The translations under genes were made by a program, and so were the position numbers. From the NCBI RefSeq assembly GCF_014805625.2, contig NW_023998414.1, positions 4,510,402 through 4,574,401 on the forward strand: a DNA stretch of 64,000 nt. The letters run 5' to 3'. Each line of letters starts with the position of its first letter. Position 1 is the first letter of the stretch. Under the pieces are notes generated by a model, which did no database searches, was not told the origin of the DNA, and saw nothing but the letters and a program-made list of their open reading frames with translations. This document shows, one piece after another, positions 38,751 to 52,617 of the stretch. This DNA is from Glossina fuscipes. Taxonomy: Eukaryota; Arthropoda; Insecta; Diptera; Glossinidae.

Positions 38751-41700
38751 AAAATCGTGAACACCCTCGCTTTTCCTGTTGGTATTGGCATTCCAGAGAT
38801 GTACGTGAACCATTCTAATTCATTTTGTTGCTACCTCGTCCCATCAGTAACTTTCACTTGTTAACTTGATACAAGTCCTACGTGAATAGTCTCTGCTTAA
38901 GCAATCTTAAGAAATATTTTCAATTTACTTTTATTCAACAACTTGCTAAACGTGGCTGAGCTGCAAAATGCGTTAAACAAATAAATGAATAAAAACAACT
39001 AGGCTTCTAAGCTAATAGCATGCCTTTCTAACAGACTTGAGCGTTTCATACACACGCACCTATTCGATTTCGATGCAACAACAATTCAAATAGAATTATA
39101 TAATAATGGAGAAAAATATTACGGCGGGATCTAAATTGTTACAACAGTTGAGAAATATTGCTGCATTGTCATCCATGGCTGAGTGAACGGTTTTCGATGC
39201 TAACGATTTGTTTGATGCCAAACTTCGATACGTAATTTCGATCTGTTCACTTTCTTGGCTTTTATCGTATTTATTAGTTTGTTTTGTTCTTCCCACTACT
39301 TTAACGTTATGCAATGAGCACTTGCTACGAGTAAATAGGTTAACTTTCCGGCCTTTTGTTACGAAGTGTGTTTGTTGCGAATTAAGTAATAAACAAATTT
39401 AATTTAATTTAAATATATATGAAAATTATTTAAGGGAATATATTAAGAAATTCTTTGAATATTTTGTATACACTCAACACGTTATTTATCATACCATAAA
39501 CACGGATAATAATTTATTACATTTATTCATACGCGCACAACGCAAAGCCCCAGATAGTTGTCAGTGTACGAGAAACAACTACTAAGGGTTGCATAAGTTG
39601 AATGCATACGAAAATAATAGAAAACGAAAACAAGATGGAAGCTATATATCCGGCTTGAGACGAATCTATTAATACCCGTTTAATGAACTTTCGTACGACA
39701 ATTATGCGATGAAAGTCCGAATCAATCAATTAACATGCATTTTGATATATATCGTACCTCGGACATAGTTCGTCTTATATGATTTCGTGGCGAATTCTTG
39801 ATCGTTGCTGGTAAAATGGTCGGTATGTTAACAGAGTAGGGAAATTAATCTGTGCAATAAGAAAACTATTTGGAGCGAATTTCTTCTTTTAAGCAAATTT
39901 TTGACGCAGCATATGCTATTTCAACAGACAGACATAATTATACATAAATTCATAAATAAAATCAATTTCGCTATTCAACATGAAGTTGATTAGAATCTCC
40001 GATACATGTTTGTATTCGCGATTGGACAACACATAAGAAGGCATTCAATTATGCAACACTAAATATCCGAATTTAGCATCCATCACTTGTTTGGCCTATT
40101 CACAGAAATGTGCACATTGCGCAAACCTTTGTAATTTACGATGGGCGAATACGTGTTACCTATCCCGTAACTGTAATGTAACATATGAGACAGCAATGCC
40201 CACAAGTTCTCTTAGAAGTTATTACTGCGCCATTACATACTCGAAAAATATTACATAATTTACGTAAATGGAGCGATATGTACTCTGAACATAACGAAAT
40301 CCCTTCATGCCCTACCCTAACAAAAAAATTACATAATTAATATTGAAATTTTTTGATTTCACCATAGCATACTCAAGGGGCGTACGAAATACAAAAATAG
40401 AAACAGTTTTAGGGCAACAACAAGTTTGCAGACAGATATCGACTTTTTGGATTATTTTAAGTTGCTACCAACAACTGTACATACATGAATTTAGCAAACT
40501 TTAAAAATCAATCTGATCTCTGTAGGATAAAAAAAAAACACTTCACATACAATCGAGTTTCTCTTTGTAGAACAAAGTTTTTGATGTCGCACCTTTAGTG
40601 TGAACAGGCAGACATACTTGCATCGATAATGATTATGTCGTTGAAAATTAATGTATGTATATAAGAATGAGTTCAGGGTAAGTGTTATATAATCTCTGCA
40701 TCTCACGCATAAACAGCGACCTATCTCTCTAACTTTTTGTTTTTATTTGTGCGAATCTTTGCAAAAAATTGGGAATAATGAGAACCACTCACGCTTATTA
40801 GATCGCGATCTTTCGAGAAAGTCCAAAACGATTTATTGAAATCTGCCAACAATATACAAAAAAAAGTTATTTAAAATTGTTACAAATGTCTTAAGAAGAT
40901 TAGAATACTTAGTGGTAATTAAAAAAAGAAGAAAAAATATTCGCAAAGCTTGAAGTTTTACGCTCCGAAACCGCTAACAGACCAATATTTAAGATTAAAC
41001 TTTTGCTATTTACTTATGGGAGAAAGTAAAACTTAAGCATTTTGTAAGATTTAGGTTTGCTTTCATAACAAAAAGAAAACATTTTTTTAAATCTATTTTC
41101 GCTACTTTGCTTCTTTTTGTACTTCTTCGCCTATTAAGACACTTTTTACTCGAAAATAAATTTTCATAACTTATCTTAGATAACAAAAAACAAAAAAAAA
41201 TTCTTTACTCAGTAGTACCACAACAACCACTACGCTCATAACATTATATAATGGGTACATATGTAGAAGATTTACGGTTTTATGGTTTTTGAACTTTGTT
41301 CTCAATGTGCAAACATGTTTCTTAAACAATCACAAATATGAACTTTAATGGTAAAAAGTACTGAGAATGCCGCGGAGATAAATATGCTCCTATTCCGGAG
41401 AACTTTCTCGAAACTTGGCTTTTTGTAATGAAATATTTGAAAATGCTTTCAGAAGGAGATTTGATTGATGTAAAGCCTTCATTTTCTCTTCAACGACAGT
41501 CGTCAAGCTCTTGGGGTAATGATGCGTATACATGTCACTCATTAAGTCGCGTAGAATAAGTTCATATGAGTTTTGGATGAAACCAGGCGTTAAAAGTCAA
41601 TTTGTTAAAATTTCACGACATTGCGATCATTAGTTAGGCTACGTTTTTTTTTTTTTTTTTTTTGCAAAACAAGGGAAAATTTCTACGAAATGTAGGCGAC

Positions 41701-41937
41701 AAGACGTTTTGTGCTTATATAAGCTTTAGGCGAACATGTATAATTTCAAGTTTCCCTTACGAAATACTCTCCGAACTGTATTTAAATTAGCTTTAAGCGG
41801 AGCATGCTCTAAAATCGATCTATAATCTAAAAAATTGGTCATGATTTTAAGGTGAATTGCAAGAAGACAAACTTTTCGTAAACATTTTCAAGAAATTTCT
41901 AATATTTCTTTACGCTCTGTGCTGTTGTCCTCGAAAG

Positions 41938-42188
41938 CAAGAGTGGCCAACTTTTTTCACCGGAGGCCCAAAAAAAATCGAGCATTCTACATTAAGTTTC
42001 CTCCATTTTGCGGCTCAAGGAACACTAAAATAGCAGCTAAGACTATTTCACATTTGATAGCCGCACAACTGAGGCGATAGACGGTGAAGGCAGAAACAAT
42101 CCGTCTGCAGAATTGCTAGATGAGAGCAAATTAATTTAATGGAAATATGATACGTGGCAGACCTCGGACCGGCAGTTGCCCACGCCTG
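41938..42188 (+). mobile_element. Non-autonomous hAT-type MITE, 251 bp
   Basis: The left end reads CAAGAGTGGCCAAC and the right end, in reverse complement, CAGGCGTGGGCAAC. These are imperfect terminal inverted repeats of the hAT type (CAGNGGTGGGCAA-like). The flanking 8 bp are CTCGAAAG on the left and CTCCAAAA on the right, matching at 6 of 8 positions, as expected of an aged hAT target duplication. There is no coding capacity inside. Family assignment rests on ends and duplication length only. Confidence 0.65.
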
Positions 42189-42339
42189 CTCCAAAATAAT
42201 TAACCCACAGGTGGTGACCAATTGCGAGCTTTTAGAAGCAATTTTTGTATAACGTTTCTTATATCCACCACCGCAGAATGAGGCTATGTTCCATTTGTCA
42301 AATCTCTTGCAGCTTAAAGCAAAATGAAGCTACCCAAGA

Positions 42340-42525
42340 AACCTCATAAAGTATATATGTATATACTCGATTAGACGCAAATTCTGAATTAATTTAAGCA
42401 CGTCTGTCTGTTTGCGTATTGGCTCCATCTTCTGCAGGAACATTGGAAATTCGTCCACGTAGGGTATATGCCGAAAATGGGCCAAATTAGTCGAACGATA
42501 CATTCACATTGCAACGTAACTTGAA
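42340..42525 (+). mobile_element. Family A repeat fragment, diverged
   Basis: It contains GTATATATGTATATACTCGA, AAATTCTGAATTAATTTAAG, ACGTCTGTCTGTTTGCGTAT and GGAACATTGGAAATTCGTCC followed by GGGCCAAATTAGTCGAACGA. These match landmarks of the first unit (CTGTC stretch, ACATTGGAAATTCTTGCACG, GGGCGAAATCGGTTGAAGGA). It begins about 150 bp after the hAT MITE. Confidence 0.5.
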
Positions 42526-43707
42526 ATCACTGACTTCTGTTACCAAAAACAGAAAACAATTTCATTTTTTCTTTACATTTCTTATTATATCAGTGTGTGG
42601 ATGTGATTAGATAGATATATTTGTACGCATAACAGGCCACGCTCAAAATGTTATTTATTTATTTATTTAGTTTTGTATTTTTTTTTTTGTAGATGCAGAA
42701 GATTGTTCAATAGCCGAATATAATTTCCTTACTTGTAGTGTTTTTACATTTATTTTGTTTGTGGACCTTTGACTTCACGTTTTATTCTTTGAAATTAGAT
42801 TTCGTCTTTGAGACCTTGACAATTTGAGAGTTGAGAGAGCTGTTGACGAAACTAAGTAAATTCAGAATGTTAAGGTAATCAAGAATGTAAGTAAATATTC
42901 TATTGATAGAGACAATCAATCCAACGCTAAGTAAATCAGAAGGGATTACAAAATGGCTGGGTACCTTTATATTGCGATTGTCGAACGCAATAGTTTTTCG
43001 CGACAATGCCAATAAAATAATTCATGAAATATGTTTACTTATAATATATTTGTTCAATGCTTAATAAACAGTTGGCACACAATTATAGGTTATTGCCATT
43101 TATTGACCTTTATCTATAGTTAACTTTATCCTCTTCAAGCAATATACATACATGCAATATACATACGATATACATATATAGATATATATGATAACATACG
43201 CATATGATATGGTTTTATATATATAAGAGAGATATTTATGATGGTAATGATTGCTTGCTGTTCGACATGTTAAGTGCTGTTTACGACTACTGTGCACAAC
43301 AGATATTTTATTATGTATTTAACACTCGCAACACCGCTATATATATACGTATACGCAAATGGTTGTGTAAAGAAGCACATGGTGGTATCATAATATCGTG
43401 CTGACATTAACTCGAGCTTTATTTGTTGAAAATATTAAAATGTTACACACCTGCATAAATATGTCATCGTTTATAGGTAAATTGTTTTTTTGTTTTAGAA
43501 TATTGTTTACAGCTAGTTGTGTTCATTGTTAGTTTGATTATTTTTGTTTACATAAATGGTAATTAATATAATTCAAATAAATCGCATAGCATTCCGTTCG
43601 CTTTGTATCCTTGCACAACTACAAATGAAAGATATTTATAGATTCATTTAAAATATATTTAACTATATTTCTTAAATAGCGCGTTAATTAAATTTATTTG
43701 CATACAT

Positions 43708-43708
43708 G

Positions 43709-43751
<43 letters not shown>
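43708..43751 (+). repeat. (TA)n microsatellite
   Basis: A TA run with one GTATA interruption. Confidence 0.95.
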
Positions 43752-44282
43752 TCATTTTTTATATAAGCATAGCAAATATTTTATACAGAATAATTTTCAT
43801 ACGGGATATCTATATTAGATGCGCTTCACTCGCCTGCTTTGCAACTCAATTTCCTGTAAAAGTGAAGAAGAAAAAAAGTAAATAAATACATAAATAAAAA
43901 TAAAAAACAACAAACAAACAAACATTGAATACAAATCCTATTAATGTTGCCATAAATAACCAACCTGATGACAGCAAAAAACATATGACTCGAGAAAATG
44001 TGCAAAAATAAGAAAAATATACCAGACAGGCATTAAAGCCAATCCTGCTTATGGTAGTTTTCGCGCCTAAGCACAGACAAAACGCAACACAAGCAAATAT
44101 AAAAACCGTATAATAAAGTCAACTCACGGAAGTGAAAATGAAGTCTTTCCTTGACTCTCTTACATGTTTGTTTGCTCCTTTAACTAACCAACCTAACACA
44201 CTTGGACAAATAACAAGCACAAAAGCAGCAAAAAATAAGGAGAAAAAAACAAATCATATACATTCTGAAAGGAACCCTGGAT

Positions 44283-44284
<2 letters not shown>

Positions 44285-44321
<37 letters not shown>
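44285..44321 (+). repeat. (CT)n microsatellite
   Basis: A pure CT run. It produces the Ser-Leu repeats of a spurious ORF. Confidence 0.95.
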
Positions 44322-44323
<2 letters not shown>

Positions 44324-47300
44324 TCACCTAAACCGGAGAATTTTATCGTTTGTTAACGGTGCCGATTGCAATCATTCTAACATCAGAATGAGTAACACCA
44401 TCTTGTAATTTTCCTACTTCCTGGCAATGCTTTTCATTACTCTAGATAATCTGCTGATCGATCGATCGATCCATTTATTCGAAATCATTAAAAAACTCAA
44501 ATCAAGTCACTCTACCTTTCTTACGTCCCTATCATGGACAGACGAGCGGGCGGATAAAATAAGCAAACGATTAGTGCCGATTTTCCTTACAAGACCGGAC
44601 TCTTGCTTACATTAATTGTTGCAGTATCACAAATTAGTCAAGGATGTGAATTCCCGTTGAGTAGTGCCCGAGTAGCAAAAATATTACTAGTTTTTCGTAC
44701 TGGGGCTTATAAATCTATATATATTCGTGACCAATTTAACCAGGACTTAGTCAATGTTTTTATCTTCGATACATGTTGCGATTTTCGCGCTGGTTTGCCT
44801 CGGTGCTAGGTCAAGCCTTACACAAAAAGGTTTATGATTGCTACATTCCATGCCGAAAGATTATTGAACACAAAATGTATTATAAAAAATTTTGAAGACA
44901 TACGACCAGTCCCGAATGGCTTTACGTTTTAAAAGTTATTGGAAGTTATCGTAAAAATCAAAAGTTACGTTACAAGATCATGGCTACATCGTGCCCAAAA
45001 ATGTCCATTAAAGCTTCACCGTCTTTTTCCTTCCTAGTTTGCTTCTTTCGGTCTTCTTCTGGCTTAGCTCAAGGATGTTGGGTCCGATTTTTAATATTTT
45101 ATGATACAAATGAGTCCATATAAGGCTTAGCTGCCTCGAATTTGAAGCAGTTAGTTTTGCTTTTTGGACATCAGGTCTCAGGTAAGGCCTCATATGAACT
45201 AATCTTTCGTATAACAACAACGTCAAACAAGGAGTCAATAAAATTTGTAAAAAATCGCAAATTTGTTTGTAAAGAAAATTGACTTTAGCTTACAATTTTG
45301 ATCGGATCGATTCACGTTTCAAATCTTTTGATTGCGAAAATATACCTGTAGATGTCGTAGAATTCTAATGTGCCGCGTATAGGAAGACCAAATCCCCGCA
45401 TGCGCGACAATCGTGAGTTTTTTTTCTTGCGCAGCAAGTTTTCTTATTACCCTTCTATTGTGAAAAGTGGAAGCAATTATTAATGAATCATTTATAATTT
45501 TTAATGAATTGCGGTATTTGTCGCATTAAAACTCTTCACCACATCTTGGTTTCTGGCGAATAGCACTAGGTGCGCTTTTCTTTTTAAATGTGTCGACCCC
45601 ATTTGTGCTTTCTTAACTTATCTGAATAGTTATTTTGGCTTTACAAATACCATTGCTAAAGCCTTTAGATTCATTTTTTGACAATAATTGCAGACTTTTA
45701 TATTAGTTCTTGATTCGCTTGCTTAACAAATTCTCTACTCTCCTTTCGTTGTTGTATGTTGTTGCTCATATTTTTCATTTGCATAAGCTGGTGTCTTCTT
45801 TCTCATATGCCTTTAATTTTTTAATCTCTCAACTAAAGCAGATTTTTCTTTTCTCTTAGATACACTATCTAATTAGTCTACACTACGTTCTTAGTCGTTG
45901 CGAGTGTCGGTATAGCAATCGCATGAAACTTTCTCTCTTTATTTCTATCGTATTTTCTTTGGTTTTCTTTGCCATTCTACTGCAATGGAGTGGTTATATA
46001 AATCATGTCTCCTCAAGACAGGTCCTGTTTCGGATCGTTTGGTAGTCTGTTGCTTATGCGATCTTTACGAGTAACCGAATTGCGCTGGTAGTACTGGCAG
46101 ATGTGCTTAAGCAATATTGGAGCCTTTTAAAGGGTTACCTTGGTCATGTCCTGTCTGTCTTACATAAACAAGAAACTCATCGTCTTTATCAAGCAAGTTT
46201 GACAAATGCAAAGTAATTTTCGTAATATTCAACGGCTTTTGCGAAAGGTCAGGAATCAACATGTAGAGTGGCCTTTAGCGCGCCTCCTCCTACTCCACAT
46301 AAAACTTCAAATAAACCCCTGGCCTAGCCGCTCCTCCACTCAACTTACTTGCCACTATGGAGCATGTCGACCGCTATGTAGGTTCAGTTGAGTCACTTAC
46401 AAAAAAATTCCTGCTTTTTGCCCTAAGCAATTTGCCAATTGCATGGTCTATTGGTTGGCATGGCCAGCAGGTTCAATCCCTTATGCGGCTGGAACATAAA
46501 CTGTACTTTATCATGTATATGCACGTGAGAAAAATAATAATATAAACTAGAATTTAATATAAATTATAATTTAAAAAATTATTATAAAATGTCATGTTAT
46601 TCAGGGATAGCGTCTTATAGCGTCTTATAGCATCTAATAATTTTTTCCATTCAAACATTAAAAAAGCTTTTGCAAATCTTTTTGCAAATTTAATAAAACC
46701 TCAATGAATCTACGCCATGCCAAAATACCAATGACCCTTAATTGAAATTTTCACGGTTATATTCACATCATTGATTAAATCAAAACGGAATTGCCATTGA
46801 GTACGATTGTCATGCTTGCTTTACAGCACTATACCCTCATACCTAATATAGGCACAAACTTAGAACTAACCATAAACTAAACATGGATGCGTGTGTAAGC
46901 ACTTCGAAAGGTTGCCTCCCTTTAATTTGCACATTACCTGCTCTTGTTGGCTTCCATGCAAATAAGTCATAAATTGCAAAAAAAGGGGAACTTGTAAGCA
47001 TGACAACAAGTCAGCCTTAACAGTTAACTGCATATCTATACAAATTGCTTATATGTGCATAATAAAAAGGTACACACGTAAACTTTACTAACAAACAGTA
47101 AGCAGCAGCAGAAAAAGTTACAAGAGCTTCTTTTTCGGTTTTTTTTTTTTTTTTTTTCAATATGTGGACGATTGGCAAAGAAAAAAGTTGCAATATTTCG
47201 TAAGAGTTGCAAGAGTCCTGCATGAGAGAGATAAGGCTTTTAAGATTTGATTTTACTTTAATGTAATGTTTTTGTGGTGCAAAACAACAACAAAAAAAAA

Positions 47301-47929
47301 AAAAAAAAAAAACTCTACATTAAAAATAACGATGATTTTATTTAAGTTTAGCTTAAAACGCCGACTCAAGGAGTAAGGAAGATCCTGATACAATTTGTAT
47401 ATCTGCCTGCATACTAAATGCGTTTCCATATCGCACTTATCATGTTCAACCATTTTGTATTGCCCTACCACTCCATCAGAATATCGGGCAACATTGTGAT
47501 AATTTAAGCAACATATATGTTAGACAATCCACACAGCATAGCGGATCATTAAATATATGTTTTTTTTTTTTTTTCTTGGATAGCTCTAAACTGTCAGAGA
47601 TGATGTTTCTACTTTCGTGCATCTATCTATCTATCCAAAAAATCTTCTACTCACAATTTTGTAGATCGGTTAGGAATCGCTTTATATTAATATCACACAT
47701 ATCTAACTCTTTGACTGAAAGTTTATTTATTGTTCGGTCAGCTTTATACTGAAATGCTCTGCCACTGACTGTAAAATCTTTTGGCGACTCCTTAAATTGA
47801 TCTCATTCTTGAGCAGCTAATTCCGTCCAATAAGGGCAGTTGACAACTGCAATCGTTAAGGATATCGTTGAAATAGTCTTCAGTTCTTTCCACGATTAAT
47901 ACTAATGCAACTATTTATTTATATAGACG

Positions 47930-48480
47930 CATGCCATTTTTATTTAAAAATGACTTAAGAATGACGGCGTTTGGACTTTTGTTAAAATTCAATTCTAGAA
48001 TATTAATTTTTCGCACTCTTCCGTATAAATCTGCTCTTATTTTACCAACAGCACCAATAATTTTGGTGAATAATACCAGCGAGGATTCATGGTTTATTGC
48101 ACTAAATCAATGCTGCAACATAATCCCAAAGTAAAAAGTTCAATGGACTTATGTCACATGATCTTGGTAGCAAGCTTACATAAGAATTTCTGGAGATTAC
48201 GCGATCAATGAATTGCTTTTGTCACGATGGGGATGTTGCAAAATTTTATTAAGGCCACGTACCGCTCAATTCGAAATGATTTAATTTTTGCCACAAAATA
48301 TCAGCTGTCATGTTCCTGTAGCGGTCTCCATTGACAGTAACTTCAATGCCATTTTGATGTTCCAAAATGACACACATGAATAGATTTTCAATGGACGCTT
48401 GCTAAACATCTAATCATTTCGTCCTCGCAGCGACTTGCCTTCATCTACAAAAGCACTTACCTGTTCCTTCCTTTTAATAT
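47930..48480 (-). pseudogene. Tc1/mariner-superfamily transposase remnant, copy 2
   Basis: The minus strand encodes GIEVTVNGDRYRNMTADILW, matching the AVTVNGERYREM block. It then has DRVISRNSYVSLLPRSCDIS followed by PLNFLLWDY, matching RSCDLTPLDFFLWGY with the third catalytic Asp changed to Asn. Near the C-terminus it reads KIIGAVGKIRADLYGRVRKI. Frameshifts separate the blocks. The stretch around 48125-48215 is clearly alignable at DNA level with 36330-36410, so both copies belong to one family. It is inactive. Confidence 0.75.
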
Positions 48481-50030
48481 CATACTCATCTTCCATAAAA
48501 ATCATATCTAATCAGCAGTCAGTTGTGCTTTTTGTGAATTAAGCAGAAAAAGTCAACGTTCTCGTTAATGGTGTTCGGTTGGCACATACTTCGACATATA
48601 TTCCCGATTGAGCCCCCATCTGCCCTTCCATGTTGAGTTACTGTCAAGGGATTAAAGACGGCAAATGTGTGTACAGAAATTCTTTGGCTCCTGATGCGAC
48701 AGAGATGGACAAAAAGGAAGACGGGCAAAAAAATTACGGCATCAAAAGAGTACTTGGAGGCTTAAAAGGTCAACGAAGAGGTGTAAGTGCAGCAGAAAAG
48801 TGTGTGAAATTCACAGCTTCGCTTCATTGACATAGCCAACTGAACTATATCTACCAATAGTTTGTGTTTTTTTGGTTTTTTCCTTTTATTGCTGCCTTTG
48901 AACTTACATTAAGAAACTTGTTACGATTCGCAGCCAACTTAATCCTGGAACACGGATGATAGATAGAAATCGATTTTAATATCTAAACTGTTCTTGTTTC
49001 ATTATAAAATTTTCGAAAAATCTGAACGCAATTTCCAATGGTCGATGTATGCATAACTGAACTTACCTGATAATGCCGTCAAAAATGTTATGATACAAGA
49101 CCAGAGGCAGAAAATGATTGAACTAATAAATTCATCGGCGATGCAAAGTGAAAACATGAATACGTGTAGTTATGTGCATAACTGTGTTTAACAAGTGCCA
49201 TCAGCAATACATTTTGATAAAATTAATATAGAACATTCGAAACGGAGACGAAAATACTCAACAAGATAGCATAATATATCAGAGCCGGCGAAAGAATCTC
49301 TCTGCTGCTGACCGAACTTGCCGACAATCCCTAAGAACGTGCGTAGCAAATATATGTCGAAAACTTCAAAAATGATCGCAAATCGGTCCTATTAGCATTA
49401 GCTTAGGCACAATTGTGCAAAGTTTGTATGCGCCTTACATATATCGATGGAGTCTTTAAAATATGAAGTTTTTGTAAAGATGTGAACGATTTAAAAAAAA
49501 AATTTTTTTTTTCAAAATTCTCTCCTAATAGCTAAGACGTAAGTGATAAAGTCTGACTGAATGATTGACTTGCTCTATCCATTCTCTACTTTGTACATTT
49601 TTCGTAACAATAGAGCTAATAGGGCCTTTTCTGAGCTCTTTTACTATAAATGACTTACTGATTGCATGAAATAGAAAATCCTTTCATCGTAAGTAAGTAT
49701 AACAACAGCTTAAGCAACACCAACAAGAGTAGAAAAGCAGGTAAAAAGTTAAACAATAAAAACTTTTGATTTTCTATAATCGATTTTATGAAACTTTCTA
49801 CATTACTCGCATAAACACACACCCAAACGTGTTAGACGATGAAACCAAAGCTTTACCTTTTCGAAATAAATTCATTTTATTGCTTAAAGTTTTGGTTGTT
49901 TTTGTTTTTTTTTTTTACACTTGATTTACTTTTTATTATAATTGTTGTTATTTTTTTTTTTTTTTAAATACACTCGTACGCAAGTTTTATTAAATTATAA
50001 TTACTTTTAAATCATTAGCATTTATATAGC

Positions 50031-50107
50031 ATGTATGTATGTATGTATGTATGTTTGTATGTATATAGGGTATATGATGATTGTATCTAAATATGTAAAT
50101 TTGTGTG

Positions 50108-50148
<41 letters not shown>
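50031..50148 (+). repeat. Compound microsatellite (ATGT)n, (AT)n, (GT)n
   Basis: Tetranucleotide ATGT repeats at 50031-50062 are followed after a short spacer by (AT)n and (GT)n at 50105-50148. Confidence 0.95.
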
Positions 50149-51819
50149 AAATGGGGAACGAGAGGCGTGCATACATGTGATAAGTTTGTTTAATTTACTT
50201 TGTGAAAAATATACATGTCTTTCTTACTTTTCTCTGTTCTTAGCTAAAAATTAATTATTCTTAAATGTTATCAATAGTGGGCTGTGTGAGTGAATTTAAA
50301 AATGCATATTTAATTGAAAATTATTGATTTTTTGGTTATTTGTTTGTTCTGATTTTTTTTAAATTTTTTTTTTAAATTTTTTTTTATTTTTGGTTTCAAG
50401 ACAATCACGCTGTTACACATATAGAGGTTTCCGTTTAAGAAAATGTTTGCTTCTGTGATTGTTTTTATTTTTATTTATATGTGTGTGTGTGTGATTTTAT
50501 TTGCTTTTAATAGAAATTTACAGATAACTATAAGAATTGACTTAAGAGCATTTACTGAATTTTATTGATTATATTTTTAATTTTCTCAATAAGATTATAT
50601 TATATAAATATATATATATATATATAATTATTACATAAGTATTATATACAGATTACGTTCAGACATCATTATCGTTTGAACTGATTTTATTATTAAAAAA
50701 AAAGAATTTTTTTTTTTTTTTTTTTTTTACATTTATCAAGTGAATTGTAGTATTTCTATATCCATCATCGACCGAGAGAAATGTACAATATTCGTCATTC
50801 TAATTGTACTTGCCAGGAAGATGCGCCAGGAGCTCCTTACTATATGCAAGATAAACAAAATATTCGCTTGCTTACGATATTCCGAAGCCACAAAAATTTT
50901 AAACTGAAATCTGTATCTTGGCCTTTTTACAATCACACTGAACTTCATGGTAAACCCTTAAATGAAATAAAGCAAGAAAAAACCTAATGTTTATGGTACA
51001 TAATGCGCCGAAACTTTGAAAGTTTACTTCCCGACACACATGATGCGGATTTAATGTCTTCTTAAGAGGCCCCTTTAAGCTTATTAATGTCTGGTTATCA
51101 GGTAGAAGACACTTCACCCCAGGACACCCCTTGCTTCCTTCCTATTCTAGCCCAAGTTACGAGATATTGTGAACAAATTTCAGTTCTATCCGATCCAAAT
51201 ATCGTCCCTTAGACATTAGCGTTTACCCTTTCATACCATAATTGGTTTTTATATATTTGATGTTTTAAATTGAAAAAGTGATGTAAATGAAAAGTTCGCG
51301 GAGCAGGTGAACCAAATTCCTCGGACGCACACAATGTGGAAACAGAATGCGATAGGATTTGCTTACAAGTAAAAAATTTGAAAAATTTTCAGAATAAATT
51401 ATTTCCGAAGTCTAAATTCGCATAACTCCATATTCGCTTAAAAAAGTTCGACTAAAAAGAGATGTAATTGAACAATTAAAATGCGCCTTTTTACATTTGG
51501 ACAAGAGTAGGAGTATTCGAAGGTGCAGTTTTGAAGCTATCAAGCAAGCATTCAAAGGTCGAGTCAATCAGCAACCAACATATCGGCTCATAATAAACTT
51601 TTATAATCGAATCGTCGATTCTAGCTCAAGAGTAGGCAGAAATTGTTGAAGAACGACATCAAATATTTATCGAAACAATTCGTCGACTTATCGTCGTGGT
51701 CTTTTTTCCATGAGAAATGGTGCTTAACAATCACTCAACGCGAATATACTAAAGTCCAAAAGTTCTGTTTGTCTTATGATTGCAGCACTGCGAATTAATT
51801 ATTGGAAAACCGTAATTAG

Positions 51820-52030
51820 CATTCGAATCTGAAACGATTTAGGCAAGTCTGTCTGCTTGTCCGCCAGTACTTAGAGCTTACACTCTTCACGTATGCCTGC
51901 AATAAAGTTTCTCAAAAACATTTTAAAAGCGAATGGTGGGGCAGGATAAACTGTAAACGACGAAGGCTCCCCTTAGACGCTTACAACATGTGATATAGGC
52001 CGTTAATAAGACAGGGAACTAATTGTTGAG
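51820..52030 (+). mobile_element. Family A repeat fragment, diverged
   Basis: It contains ATTCGAATCTGAAACGATTT, AAGTCTGTCTGCTTGTCCGC and a region similar to the inner part of the family. No ends are recognisable. Confidence 0.35.
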
Positions 52031-52607
52031 AAAGAAGTTCGAAAAAAAGGTAGACTGGAGACTTTGGATAGGATAATTGAGTTATTATTTTTTGCCTTAT
52101 GCAACTCTAACGTACTGACTGATAAGATTATGCGTAACCAAAACTCGCCTTAATATTCGAATATATATAATGTTTTAATTGCTCTTAATATTCTTAAATT
52201 AAATATATTTTACTTTTATTTATTTTTATTTTTTTTTTTTTTTTTAAGATATATTCTATCATTTGTTTTTTAACTTTTGCTTTTCGCATTGATTAAGACA
52301 AGTATAGCCAATTATGTTTACTTGTTTTTTTTTTTTTTTTTGTTTTTGTTTTTAAATTTAGTTACTGTTTTCTTTTTTATTACCATTTATTAATTTTCTA
52401 TTAACAACAACTTAGGTCCTGAAGAATTTCAGTGAGGTTTTTCTTTCTTTGAGTTCAACTTATTGATATCAATAATGTATTTTTCTCGTGTCAATCGAAA
52501 ATGATTTATTAATATATTTATATCAAATTTTAACTCAACACACAGGATACATAAAAGTTGCATTTAATTAAAAAATCAATACTTCAGACCTGATTATCAA
52601 ATATTCA

Positions 52608-52617
52608 NNNNNNNNNN
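52608..52617. other. Assembly gap, 10 N
   Basis: Ten N in an AT-rich stretch, followed by GTCAGGCGTCGACATCTGAA, where base composition changes. Confidence 0.97.

Larger units (their letters stand above)
38751..47929. other. Mostly non-coding region
   Basis: Beyond the hAT MITE and the family A fragment next to it, I see AT-rich DNA with microsatellites and a short tandem duplication of AGCGTCTTAT near 46607-46628. I recognise no gene. Confidence 0.65.

Noticed and set aside
44455..44470. GATCGATCGATCGATC run
   Set aside because: Simple tandem tetranucleotide; its palindromic nature is a consequence of the unit.
45350..45420. RIGRPNPRMRDN-like translation recalling transposase R-S-G-R-P linkers
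   Set aside because: No supporting blocks before or after; too short to call.
46440..46490. A- and B-box-like words (TGGTCTATTGG, GGTTCAATCCC)
   Set aside because: Spacing is too short for a tRNA and no cloverleaf can be drawn; no SINE body or tail follows.
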